Positions 33,020 through 46,347 of a stretch of 64,000 nucleotides of DNA are shown here, one piece after another. A model generated the notes under the pieces. The model made no database searches. It was not told the DNA's origin and saw only the letters and a program-made list of their open reading frames with translations. The translations under genes were made by a program, and so were the position numbers. The first letter of the stretch is position 1. Every line of letters begins with the position of its first letter. The DNA comes from Conus ventricosus (lineage: Eukaryota > Mollusca > Gastropoda > Neogastropoda > Conidae), in the NCBI GenBank assembly GCA_018398815.1, contig CM031603.1:457119-521118 (forward strand). Reading direction: 5' to 3'.

Positions 33020-35610
33020 TGCCACCACGATAAGGAAACAGACAGATTTCACACAGTAACGTCAGAACAGCCAAACAGACAGATTTCACACAGTAACGTC
33101 AGAACAGCCAACAGACAGATTTCACACAGTAATAACAGAACAGCAAACAGACAGATTTCACACAGTAACGTCAGAAACACAAACAGACAGATTTCACACA
33201 GTAATATCAGAACAGGCGAACAGACAAGATTTCACACAGTGCTATCACAACAGCCAAACAGACAGATTTCACAAGTAATATCAGAACAGGCGAACAGACA
33301 GATTTCACACAGTGCTATCACAACAGCCAAACAGACAGATTTCACACAGTAATCACAACAGGCGAACAGACAGATTTCACACAGTGCTATCACAACAGCC
33401 AAACAGACAGATTTCACACAGTAATATCACAACAGCCAAACAGACAGATTTCACACAGTGCTATCACAACAGCCAAACAGACAGATTTCACACAGTAATA
33501 TCACAACAGGCGAACAGACAGATTTCACACAATACGTCAGAACAGCCAAACAGACAGATTTCACACAGTAATATCAGAACAGCCAAACAGATTTCACACA
33601 GTAATATCAGAACAGGCAAACAGACAGATTTCACACAGTGCATCAGAACAGCCAAACAGATTTCACACAGTAACGTCTGAACAGCCAAACAGACAGATTT
33701 TACACAGTAATATCAGAACAGCCAAACAGACAGATTTCACAATAACGTCAGAACAGCCAAAACAGACAGATTTCACACAATAACGTCAGAACAGCCAAAC
33801 AGATTTCACACAGTAACGTCAGTACAGGAAACAGACAGATTTCACACAATAAGGTCAGAACAGCAAACAGACAGATTTCACACAGTGCTATCAAACAGCC
33901 AAACAGATTTCACACAATACGTCAGAACAGCCAAACAGACAGATTTCACACAGTAACGTCAGAACAGCCAAACAGATTTCACACAGTAACGTCAGAACAG
34001 CCAAACAGATTTGCACACAGTAATATCAGAACAGCCAAACAGATTTCACACAGTAAAATCATAACAGCCAAACAGACAGATTTCACACAATAATATCAGA
34101 ACAGCCAAACAGACAGATTTCACACAGTAATATCACAACAGCCAAACAGACACGATTTCACACAGTGATATCACAACAGCAAACAGACAGATTTCACACA
34201 GTGATATCAGAACAGCCAAACAGACAGATTTCACACAGTAATATCACAACAGCCAAACAGACAGATTTCACACAGTGATATCACAACAGCCAAACAGACA
34301 GATTTCACACAGTGATATCACAACAGCCAAACAGACAGATTTCACACAGTAATATCACAACAGCCAAACAGACAGATTTCACACAGTGATATCACAACAG
34401 CCAAACAGACAGATTTCACACAGTAATATCACAACAGCCAAACAGACAGATTTCACACAGTGATATCAAACAGCCAAACAGACAGATTTCACACAGTGAT
34501 ATCACAACAGCCAGACAGACAGATTTCACACAGTGATATCACAACAGCCAGACAGACAGATTTCACACAGTAAAATCACAACAGCCAAACAGACAGATAT
34601 CACACAGTGATATCAGAACAGCCAAACAGACAGATTTCACACAGTAATATCACAACAGCCAAACAGACAGATTTCACACAGTGATATCACAACAGCCAAA
34701 CAGACAGATTTCACACAGTGATATCACAACAGCCAAACAGACAGATTTCACACAGTAATATCACAACACCAAACAGACAGATTTCACACAGTGATATCAA
34801 ACAGCCAAACAGACAGATTTCACACAGTAATATCACAACAGCCAAACAGACAGATTTCACACAGTGATATCAGAACAGCCAACAGACAGATTTCACACAG
34901 TGATATCACAACAGCCAGACAGACAGATTTCACACAGTGATATCACAACAGCCAGACAGACAGATTTCACACAGTAATATCACAACAGCCAAACAGACAG
35001 ATATCACACAGTGATATCAGAACAGCCAAACAGACAGATTTCACACAGTAATATCACAACAGCCAAACAGACAGATTTCACACAGTGATATCACAACAGC
35101 CAAACAGACAGATTTCACACAGTGATATCACAACAGCCAAACAGACAGATTTCACACAGTAATATCACAACAGCCAAACAGACAGATTTAACACAGTAAT
35201 ATCACAACAGCCAAACAGACAGATTTCACACAGTGATATCAGAACAGCCAGACAGACAGATTTCACACAGTTATATCACAACAGCCAGACAGACAGATTT
35301 CACACAGTAATATCACAACAGCCAGACAGACAGATTTCACGCAGTGATATCACAACAGCCAAACAGACAGATTTCACGCAGTGATATCACAACAGCCAAA
35401 CAGACAGATTTCACACAATAAAATCAGAACAGCCAAACAGACAGATTTCACACAGTGATATCACAACAGCCAAACAGACAGATTTCACACAGTGATATCA
35501 CAACAGCCAAACAGACAGATTTCACACAGTGATATCACAACAGCCAAACAGACAGATTTCACACAGTGATATCACAACAGCCAAACAGACAGATTTCACA
35601 CAGTGATATC
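33020..35610. repeat. 37-bp satellite, about 70 copies
   Basis: The unit contains CAGCCAAACAGACAGATTTC and ACACAGTGATATCACAA. The left third is irregular (missing GACA, variant GTAACGTCAG). The right part is regular and shows higher-order repetition of about 404 bp (11 units). No spacer/repeat alternation, so not CRISPR. Confidence 0.96.
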
Positions 35611-35832
35611 ACAACAGCCAGTCTGATGAAAGGCTGTCCCGGGTCAACAGCCTGACCTGCAGACTTTCCATCCCCCAGGGTGTGAGGGAAGAGGTTAACC
35701 GTCTGGACCTCAGGTCATCGAGCAAGGTCAAGGTGACATTACAGAGACACTGTACCACTAAAAGCAAAGCAACTAATTCAGGTATTGTCTTTCTAATTCA
35801 ACAGTACAAACTACGTCATCAACGAAAATATT
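35605..35832 (+). CDS. Possible isolated exon (speculative)
   Basis: Right after the 37-bp satellite a frame without ATG runs 75 codons (SDERLSRVNSLTCRLSIPQG, then VREEVNRLDLRSSSKVKVTL). Composition becomes coding-like (CTG, GTC, AAG, GTG codons) and CAGGTATTG at 35779 would serve as a splice donor. The acceptor side (ACAACAGCCAG) lacks a pyrimidine tract. I do not recognise the peptide. It may equally be chance in single-copy DNA. Confidence 0.2.
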
Positions 35833-36062
35833 AGAAACAGGATGGTAAGGGTTTTTTTTCCCTGTTATTATCAGCTGAACAATTCATGCAACAACAAAAA
35901 ATAGGAAGAACATGAAATTCTGAAGCCTGGGACGTGGAATTTAATAAAGGGAGATCAGTCAATCTGCACAACAAACACTGCACAGAGTGCATCCCCCTCT
36001 GATTTTTCACAACACAGACTGTTCTTTAGATTATATTGGCATTTTCCATTGACATCTAGTAA

Positions 36063-36137
<75 letters not shown>

Positions 36138-36163
36138 GTCCTCTCTGTGTCTCTCTCTCTCTG

Positions 36164-36197
<34 letters not shown>

Positions 36198-36199
36198 TC

Positions 36200-36248
<49 letters not shown>

Positions 36249-36272
36249 CTCTCTCTCTCTCTCACTCTCTCT

Positions 36273-36306
<34 letters not shown>
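36063..36306. repeat. (TC)n microsatellite, about 245 bp
   Basis: CTCTCT with scattered G and CC interruptions; the Leu/Ser and Arg/Glu frames are spurious. 35833-36062 and 36310-36470 are single-copy with no gene established. Confidence 0.97.
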
Positions 36307-36309
<3 letters not shown>

Positions 36310-36469
36310 CAATATGTGTCGACTGTTTCATCAGGAGCACAGGATGCTGTTTGGAGCGGACTTGTTGACACTCCACACTCTGACTGGCGCCTCTTACATT
36401 CACGCTTCAGCTGTGAAGTTTTTGGCTGTTCTGGAATTCAAGCCGGGGTCTGGCACGACAGTTGCCAGT

Positions 36470-36860
36470 TGTCTGGATTTTGGATAGATGATGTGACTTA
36501 AACAATGTGACCCCTTCATGTCTGGATATTGGGATAGATGATGTGACTTAAACAATGTGACACTTCATGTCTGGATATTGGGATAGATGATGTGACTTAA
36601 ACAATGTGACACTTCATGTCTGGATATGGGATAGATGATGTGACATAAACAATGTGACACTTCATGTCTGGATATGGGGATAGATGATGTGACTTAAACA
36701 ATGTGACACTTCACAGCCCATCACGTATGTCTGGATATTGGGATAGATGATGTGACTTAAACAATGTGACACTTCACAGCCCATCAAGTATGTCTGGATA
36801 TGGGGATAGATGATGTGACTTAAACAATGTGACACTTCACAGCCCATCACGTATCTAATA
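36470..36860. repeat. 49/63-bp minisatellite, 7 copies
   Basis: The unit contains TGTCTGGATATTGGGATAGA and TGATGTGACTTAAACAATGTG plus ACACTTCA. The last three units carry an extra CAGCCCATCACGTA segment. Two unit lengths in one array show stepwise growth. Confidence 0.92.
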
Positions 36861-36944
36861 TTGATGTCGGGTTTATTAAAAGAGTTACTCAATCTTTCTC
36901 ATACACTCAGTTTCAGCTGCTTTCTGTATGGGGCGCGCGTGCGC

Positions 36945-36975
36945 GCCACACACACACACACCACACACATACACA

Positions 36976-37047
<72 letters not shown>
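36945..37047. repeat. (CA)n microsatellite
   Basis: CA repeat preceded by GGCGCGCGTGCGCGCC, a GC-alternating palindromic stretch (36930-36945). Confidence 0.96.
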
Positions 37048-37048
<1 letters not shown>

Positions 37049-37277
37049 TTCTTCGGCCACAATTCTATTTCCTCCGCCGTCACCTAATATTACATAAACG
37101 CGTTCTGCTTGTCTGTCTGTCTGTCTGTTTGTCTTTCTGTCTTTCCTATACACACAGTGTTGGTCTGATCATCTCCACATCTGGTTTGCTGACTCATTAT
37201 GACGTGCCGGGCACGCTAAAAGCCAATCACTCTTGAGCTTGACAGTGGCACTGACTGCGTTTGGAAAGAAACAAGAA

Positions 37278-37810
37278 CATGCCAGGGGATAGCGAAGTGA
37301 ACGAGCCAAAACATGCCAGTGGAGAGCGAAGTGAACGAGCCAAAACATGCCAGGGGATAGCGAAGTGAACGAGCCAAAACATGCCAGTGAAGAGTGAAGT
37401 GAACGAGCCAAAACATGCCAGTGGAGAGCGAAGTGAACGAGCCAAAACATGCCAGTGGAGAGCGAAGTGAACGAGCCAAAACATGCCAGTGGAGAGCGAA
37501 GTGAACGAGCCAAAACATGCCAGTGGAGAGCGAAGTGAACGAGCCAAAACATGCCAGTGGAGAGCGAAGTGAACGAGCCAAAACATGCCAGTGGAGAGCG
37601 AAGTGAACGAGCCAAAACATGCCAGTGGAGAGCGAAGTGAACGAGCCAAAACATGCCAGTGGAGAGCAAAGTGAACGAGCCAAAACATGCCGGTGGATAG
37701 CGAAGTGAACGAGCCAAAACATGCCATGGGATAGCGAAGTGAACGAGCCAAAACATGCCATGGGAGGAGCGAAGTGAACGAGCCAAAACAGCCAGGGGAT
37801 AGCGAAGCGA
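37278..37810. repeat. 34-bp minisatellite, about 15 copies
   Basis: The unit contains AAAACATGCCAGTGGAGAGC and GAAGTGAACGAGCC. Long open frames exist on the minus strand in three phases because the unit lacks stop codons, not because of coding. Confidence 0.95.
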
Positions 37811-38575
37811 AGTGATGTTGGAATTCAAAGCGGGTCTAAGGGGTTGGAGTGGGGTTAGGGGAAAGGACGGGGAGAGGGTTGAGGGAGGAGACGGGAGGGG
37901 GGAGGATGATGGGAGACGATACAGGAATGGGGGATGACGGGGGTACGGAAGGATGAGGGGGGTGTAAGGGGGTATGGGGATGGGGGGGGGGTGTGAAACG
38001 CGGTGGAGGGGGAGAGGGAAATGGTGGAGGGGAACGGGGGAGAGGAAGAAGGGAAGGAGGTTACGTGGAAGGTGATGGGGGGGGGTGGAGGAAGACGGGG
38101 GGGGGGGAGGGGGGGCAGGGGGAGGAAGACAAGACAAAAAGGGGGGGGAGTAGATGGAGATGGGGGTGGAGAAGTAGAGCAATACGAACGACAGGGGAAA
38201 GACAATCCACAAGTACACATACACGATGACCAAGCGCCAGTGGAGAATTCAACGGCCATGAAATACAAAGAGTTCAGCGGATGATAACATCACACGCCCG
38301 TACGTTGCAAGTAAAGTAGCCGTAAACAACGTCAAAAACAGACAGAGGGGAGGGGGGATGGGGGGTGGTGTGGATGTGGTATGAAACACAAAATATCAAA
38401 ACTGTACAGCGAGAAGGTTCAGTCACTGGAAGAGGAAGGTGTAGGGCAGATGTTTCTGAAGCACCGACACCATATCACACAAATCCTGATCAACCACCCG
38501 TAACATCAAACACCATTTTTATAAATACAGGCCAGTTAAAATTGGCATTATTGCTGATGCTCTGGTTATCATTCT
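37811..38575. other. G-rich low-complexity region, no gene
   Basis: GGGGA-rich with many short G runs (37850-38170), then single-copy DNA. Potential G-quadruplex forming sequence on the plus strand. No supported gene. Confidence 0.55.
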
Positions 38576-38579
38576 TGTT

Positions 38580-38661
38580 CATCATCATCGCCATAATCAT
38601 CATCATCATCTTCATCTTCATCATCATCATCATCATCATTTTTTATGATGATGATGATGAA

Positions 38662-38704
<43 letters not shown>

Positions 38705-38711
38705 GATGATG

Positions 38712-38758
<47 letters not shown>

Positions 38759-38870
38759 CATTGTCATCATGATGATGATTATTATCATAATAATTATTAT
38801 ATTGTTGCTGTTGTTTTTGTTGTTGTTAGTGGTGGTGGTGGTGGTGGTGGTGGTGGTAGTAAGAGTACAT
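38580..38870. repeat. (ATC)n-(GAT)n-(ATT)n-(GGT)n compound microsatellite
   Basis: Left arm ATC-type (38592-38639), six T, right arm GAT-type (38645-38703), then ATT (38715-38757) and GGT (38827-38857). The two first arms are mutually complementary. This is the overgrown tail of SINE copy 3. Confidence 0.93.
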
Positions 38871-38954
38871 CTGTAGCCCCTATCTTCTGTCACAAATCAA
38901 GCTCTAAGCGCTGTACAGTCTACGCTCTTCTTTACACAACGACCTGCCTACCCG

Positions 38955-39200
38955 GGTAGAGCCGACTAAAGAGCTGCCTGCTGGCGCCACATTCGGTCGT
39001 TTCCCGTGTCATTCCGTCCCAAGATAAAGAGCTGCCTGCTGGCGCTACATTCGGTCGTTTCCCGTGTCATTCGGTCCCAAGATAAAGAGCTGCCTGCTGG
39101 TGCCACATTCGGTCGTTTCCCGTGTCATTCCGTCCAAGATAAAGAGCTGCCTGCTGGTGCCACATTCGGTCGTTTCCCGTGTCATTCGGTCCCAAGATCA
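38955..39200. repeat. 58-bp array inside SINE, about 4 copies
   Basis: The unit contains AAGATAAAGAGCTGCCTGCT, GGCGCCACATTCGGTCG and TTTCCCGTGTCATTCGG. The same segment is single-copy in SINE copy 1 (about 6104-6160). Confidence 0.92.
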
Positions 39201-39329
39201 GCTACTCACTTTTCCTTTCATTATTTTTTTCCTTCGGTGCATGCTGTGTGGATACTTGTCATCCATACCAATGACTAAACTGGCTTTCTCTTCTGAAAGC
39301 TGGTGAGGGATGTTGCATGTGTGCAAGAT

Positions 39330-39990
39330 GTTTGTATGCGGAGCCTCGCATTAAGTCTACTCACATTATAGTCTGTTCACACACGGAGCATCGCATTATA
39401 GTGTGTTCACACACGAACCTCGCATTATAGTGTGTTCACACACGGAGCCTCGCATTATAGTCTGTTCACACACGGAGCATCGCATTATAGTGTGTTCACA
39501 CACGGAGCATCGCATTATAGTGTGTTCACACACGGAGCATCGCATTATAGTGTGTTCACACACGGAACCTCGCATTATAGTCTACCTCACATTATAGTCT
39601 GTTCACACACGGAGCATCGCATTATAGTCTGTTCACAACGGAACCTCACATTACAGTCTACCTCTCAATATAGTCTGTTCACACACGGAGCATCGCATTA
39701 TAGTCTGTTCACACACGGAACCTCACATTACAGTCTACCTCTCATTATAGTGTGTTCACACACGGAGCCTCGCATTATAGTGTGTTCACACACGGAGCAT
39801 CGCATTTATAGTCTGTTCACACACGGAGCATCGCATTATAGTCTGTTCACACACGGAGCATCGCAGTATAGTCTGTTCACACACGGAGCCTCGCATTATA
39901 GTCTGTTCACACACGGAGCATCGCATTATAGTCTGTTCACACACGGAGCATCGCACTGCAGTCTGTTCACACAAGGAATCTCACATGATA
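39330..39990. repeat. 30-bp array inside SINE, about 20 copies
   Basis: The unit is GTTCACACACGGAGCATCGC plus ATTATAGTCT. The same 30 bp is single-copy in SINE copy 1 (6332-6361). Several units are truncated (TCTACCTCAC, TCTACCTCTC). Frames such as FTHGASHYS are repeat translations. Confidence 0.94.
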
Positions 39991-40149
39991 GTCTCGCTCG
40001 AACGACTTTTTGGGAAGGGCCAGTCAGAACCAATGTTAACTCCGAGAGAAAAGTCCCCTGTACTGAAACGCCCGGTGGAGATTCGAACCCGCAACCCCAG
40101 GATCACTAAGATCACGAATCCGGCTCTCTACCCATTGAGCTGATGTAGA

Positions 40150-41088
40150 GATTAATCTAAACCCTGACAAGTGTAAAATAGCAACGTTACGTGATATATT
40201 ACACAAAACCCTTTCAAGTACAAAATAGCAACGTTACGTATCATGTTAGACAAAATTCCATCCAGAACTGAGTAACAATGTTATGTAATATATTCGACAA
40301 AAAGTTATCGAGCACAAAATAGCAAAGTTATGTAATAATTATATAAACGAACCCCTATCAAGAACAAAATAGCAGCTATGAAATCTATCAGGGAAAGTCC
40401 TGTCAAGCACAAAATAGCAACGTTTGTGTCATACATTTGAACAGAACCCGATCAAGTACAAATTGGCAGTTATGAATTATATCGAATAAAATCCTATCAA
40501 GTACAAAATAGCAGTTATGAAATATATTTTAAAAATCCTATCAAGTACAAACTAGCAGTTATGAAATATATGTTAAAAATCCTATCAAGAACAAAACAAC
40601 AACGTTACGTTACGTATTAAACAAAAATTTATCAAGTAAAAAAAATAGCGGGGTTATGTAATATACCAGACAAAACCCTGTCAAGTACAATATCGAAACA
40701 TTATGTAATGAATTAGATAAAGGCCTTTCAAGTAACAAAATTGGAACGTTATATATGTCTTGAACAAAACCTGTCAAGTACAAAATAACAAACGTTATGC
40801 AATACATTAAACAAAATCCTATTAATACAAATCAGCAAAGTTATGTAGTATATCAGACAAAACTCTGTCAAGTACAAAATAACAACGTTATGTAATGCAT
40901 TAGACAAAACCCTGTCAAGTACAAAATAGCAACGTTATGTCATATTTTAGACAGAACCCTATCAAGTACAAAATAGCAACGTTATGTCATATTTTACACA
41001 AAATCCCCATCGAATACAAAATAGCAACGTTATTCATATTTTAGACACAACCCCATCAAATACAAAATAGCAACGTTATGTCTACAAC
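40150..41088. repeat. About 47-bp degenerate AT-rich minisatellite, about 20 copies
   Basis: The unit contains AACCCTGTCAAGTACAAAAT, AGCAACGTTATG and TATATTAGACAA. Divergence is high on the left and lower on the right. Confidence 0.9.
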
Positions 41089-41990
41089 AGAAACCATACA
41101 CCACTCAGACAGGACACAGGCACATAGTGCGTGGATCACGTGCATTACGCGAATAAAGTAGGACGGAGAATGGAGAGGAGGTGGAAGAAGAGGGGGGGGG
41201 GGAGGAGGGAGAGGAAAGCACAGAAAGAGCAGAGACAGGAAGAAAGTGCCAATCAATGTGGACGCTTCAGCGGCTAGGGACCCACCCGTACAGTGCAGGT
41301 CACCACAGTACACCCCGCCACACTCACTGAGCAACAGGGAAGGCGGGTGTGGGAGAGGGGTGGTGGTGAGAAGGGTCAGGGGGTGGGGGGAAGGAAAGGA
41401 CAGGGCAGCAGGTGAGAGCGGGGGGGGGGGGAGGAGGGGGGGGGCGAGAGAAGGGAGTGGGCGGAGAGATGGAAGACACTCGGGGGGGAACAGAGAACTA
41501 GAAATGAGCACTGAGCTGAATTGTACACACCGGAATTGATCTTCAAGCCAGGAGGAAGGAAAACGGAGATGCATTTGTGAGCATGGATCGAAGGCAGAGA
41601 AGAGCGAAGCGTGGAGAGGAGAGGGGGTGAGAGGGTGATGGGAGGAAGCGGGGGAGGAGGGGGGGGGAGGGAGAGAGAAAGGCCTCATGAGGGGGAACCA
41701 GGTCTTTGGGTGGTGGGAAGTGGGAGCAAAAATAGAACACTCTTTGGTCTGACACTAAACAGCAAGTGTAGGGGGGGGGGAGAGACGAAGGGGGGGGGGG
41801 GGTGACAGACAGATTCATCAAGGACGGACGGGCTGACTCTTGTGACACGACTCCAGGCACTGTCCCAGCTGGTCAGCTGACCCACACTGTGCCAGATGGT
41901 GTGGGTGGACTGGGCTTGGGACGATGTCCGCCGGCTGGCGTTGACCGATATGTGCACAATGACTGCTGACCACAGGGCCAGTGCTGGACT
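41089..41990. other. Purine-rich single-copy region, no gene
   Basis: GGGGAGG-rich plus strand with G runs at 41190-41200, 41420-41432 and 41783-41801. The Pro/Ser-rich minus-strand frame (41056-41688) has no domain and reflects composition. No gene supported. Confidence 0.5.
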
Positions 41991-41994
41991 GGGC

Positions 41995-42905
41995 CCACCT
42001 GAGAGTCTGTGACCCCATCTGGTGGTGAATCCTGTGACCCCATCTGGTGGTGAATCCTGTGACCCCATCTGCTGAGGAACATTGGCACTACTTGGCCCAC
42101 CTGAGAGTCTGTGACCCCATCTGTGGTGAATCCTGTGACCCCATCTGGTGGTGAATCCTGTGACCCCATCTGCTGAGGAACATATAGGCACTACTTGGCC
42201 CACCTGAGAGTCTGTGACCCCATCTGTGGGAATCCTGTGACCCCATCTGCTGGTGAATCCTGTGACCCCATCTGCTGAGGAACATTGGCACTACTTGGCC
42301 CACCTGAGAGTCTGTGGCCCATCTGGTGGTGAATCCCGTGACCCCATTGCTGAGGAACATTGGCACTACTTGGCCCACCTGAGAGTCTGTGACCCCATCT
42401 GGTGGTGAATCCTGTGACCCCATCTGCTGAGGAACATTGGCACTACTTGGCCACCTGAGAGTCTGTGACCCCATCTGCTGAGGAACATAGGCACTACTTG
42501 GCCCACCTGAGAGTCTGTGACCCCATCTGGTGGTGAATCCTGTGACCCCATCTGCTGAGGAACATAGGCACTACTTGGCCCACCTTGAGAGTCTTGTGAC
42601 ACCGTCTGCTGTGGAGCACTGACACTGGTGAATCGTGTGACACCATCTGCTGGTGAATCGTGTGACACCATCTACTGGTGAATCGTGTGACACCATCTGC
42701 TGGTGAATCCTGTGACACCATCTGCTGGTGAATCCTGTGACACCATCTGCTGGTGAATCGTGTGACACCATCTTCTGGTGAATCGTGTGACACCATCTGC
42801 TGGTGAATCGTGTGACACCATCTGCTGGTGAATCCTGTGACACCATCTGCTGGTGAATCCTGTGACACCATCTGCTGGTGAATCGTGTGACACCATCTGC
42901 TGGTG
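41995..42905. repeat. Hierarchical 25-bp / composite minisatellite
   Basis: Right part (42600-42905): 13 simple 25-bp units TGTGACACCATCTGCTGGTG plus AATCG. Left part (41995-42600): one to three 25-bp units (TGTGACCCCATCTGGTGG...) alternate with an insert GAGGAACATTGGCACTACTT plus GGCCCACCTGAGAGTC, making units of about 77-128 bp. Confidence 0.93.
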
Positions 42906-42934
42906 AATCATCAAAGCTCTGGGCTTCCTCTAGC

Positions 42935-43605
42935 TCTCCGCTCACACAGTTTTTGGCTCTTCGCTCACACCGTTTTTGGTTCTCCCCTCAAACAGTTTTT
43001 GGTTCTCCCCTCAACAGTTTTTGGTTCTCCCCTCAAACAGTTTTTGGTTCTCCCTCAAACAGTTTTTGGTTCTCCCCTCAAAGCTTTTGGTTCTCCCCTC
43101 AAACAGCTTTTGGTTCTCCCCTCAAACAGTTTTTTTGGTTCTCCCCTCAAACAGTTTTTGGTTCTCCCCTCAAACCGTTCTTGGCTCTCTGCTCATTCAG
43201 TTTTTGGCTCTCCGCTCACACAGTTTTTTGGCTCTCCGCTCAAAGAGTTTTTGGCTCTTCGCTCACACAGTTTTTGGCTCTTTGCTCACACAGATTTTGG
43301 CTCTTCGTTCACACAGTTTTTGGCTCTCCGCTCACACAGTTTTTGGCTCTTCGCTCACACAGTTTTTGGCTCTTCGCTCACACAGTTTTTGGCTCTCCGC
43401 TCAAACAGTTTTTGGCTCTCCATGCAAACCAGTTTGGTCTCTCCATGCAAATCAGTTTGGGGCTCTGTGCAAATCAGTTTGGGGCTCTGTGCAAACCAAT
43501 TTTGGGCTCTGTGCAAATCAGTTTTTCGCTCTCTGTGCAAATCAGTTTTTTCGCTCTCTGTGCAAACCAGTTTGGATTGTCCGTGCACACCAATCTCTCC
43601 GGGAG
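42935..43605. repeat. 23-bp minisatellite, about 28 copies
   Basis: The unit is TTTTTGGCTCTCCGCTCAC plus ACAG with subtypes TTCTCCCCTCAA (43000-43170), TCTTCGCTCACA (43250-43400) and CTCTGTGCAAATC (43450-43570), in blocks. Long frames are repeat translations. Confidence 0.94.
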
Positions 43606-43955
43606 AGACTGGTTGGCACAGAGATCCAGAATTGAAATGATTAGTCGCAGTCATGGTGACAAGCATTGGCGGACGATGTACACTATCCGAAAAAGACGTA
43701 GAAAAAAAGAGGGGGGGGGGGGGGGTAGGATTTACGGTCCGAAAATGTCCCTCTATAAATGTTGTTTCAAACATAAAACCTACTCATTTTCTGCAAAAGG
43801 GCGTGGAGTTCACTGCTCATAATATTCATTAATTTGAAAGGAACAGCTTTTGCAGGGAGAAGAACAGATACAACAATGTGAGCAAAAATGTTAAGGGGGG
43901 GGGGGGGGGGGGCTATCCACCTGTCCAAGGGATGATCACAGTCCCTCTGCGGTGT
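43606..43955. other. Single-copy spacer later seen as a noisy second version
   Basis: Contains G runs at 43711-43725 and 43896-43912. The stretch 43716-44580 is represented again, with many errors, at 46337-46990. No gene seen. Confidence 0.6.
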
Positions 43956-43959
43956 GTCT

Positions 43960-44515
43960 ACCATGTTCTGCCTGTGACGTCATTTCCTCCTCAAGCTGTG
44001 GCTCTTCAGCACAGTGTTCTGCTTGTGACGTCAGTTCCTCCTCAAGCTGTGGCCCTTCAGCACAGTGTTCTGCCTGTGACGTCATTTCCTCCTCAAGCTG
44101 TGGCTCCAGCACAGTGTTCTGCCTGGACGTCTTTCCTCCTCAAGCTGTGCTCTCAGCACAGTGTTCTGCCTGTGACGTCATTCTTCCTCAAGCTGTGGCC
44201 CTTCAGCACAGTGTTCTGCCTGTGACGTCATTTCCTCCTCAAGCTGTGGCCCTTCAGCACAGTGTTCTGCCTGTGACGTCATTTCCTCCTCAAGCTGTGG
44301 CCCTTCAGCACAGTGTTCTGCCTGTGACGTCATTTCCTCCTCAAGCTGTGGGCCTTCAGCACAGTGTTCTGCCTGTGACGTCTTTCCTCCTCAAGCTGTG
44401 CCCTTCAGCACAGTGTTCTGCCTGTGACGTCAGTTCCTCCTCAAGCTGTGGCCCTTCAGCACAGTGTTCTGCTGTGACGTCATTCCTCCTCAAGCTGTGG
44501 CCCTTCAGCACACCC
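43960..44515. repeat. 51-bp minisatellite with CRE octamer, about 11 copies
   Basis: The unit contains GTTCTGCCTGTGACGTCATT, TCCTCCTCAAGCTGTGG and CCCTTCAGCACAGT. About nine units carry the perfect TGACGTCA palindrome. The unit is unrelated to the 35-bp CRE arrays at 17.5-18.7 kb apart from this octamer. Confidence 0.94.
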
Positions 44516-44577
44516 TTTCCCCAGGGAAGGACAACAGCACCTGCAGAAGAGTAGAAAGAGAGAGAGAGGAGAGAGAG

Positions 44578-46336
<1,759 letters not shown>

Positions 46337-46347
<11 letters not shown>

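Larger units (their letters stand above)
38580..40143 (-). mobile_element. tRNA-derived SINE, copy 3, internally expanded
   Basis: On the minus strand: degenerate tRNA head (40065-40140; B box ATTCGAACC form near 40080), body, the CGCTTAGAGC 3' segment (about 38905-38925), and a long (ATT/ATC)n-type tail (38580-38870). It is about 1.5 kb rather than about 0.55 kb because two internal segments have become tandem arrays (38960-39200 and 39330-39990). Confidence 0.85.

Noticed and set aside
33020..35610. CRISPR array
   Set aside because: Units are contiguous 37-bp tandem repeats with no unique spacers, in clearly eukaryotic DNA.
37169..38233. A 354-codon minus-strand protein
   Set aside because: It is a 34-bp minisatellite translation fused to a C-rich low-complexity stretch; parallel frames are equally open.
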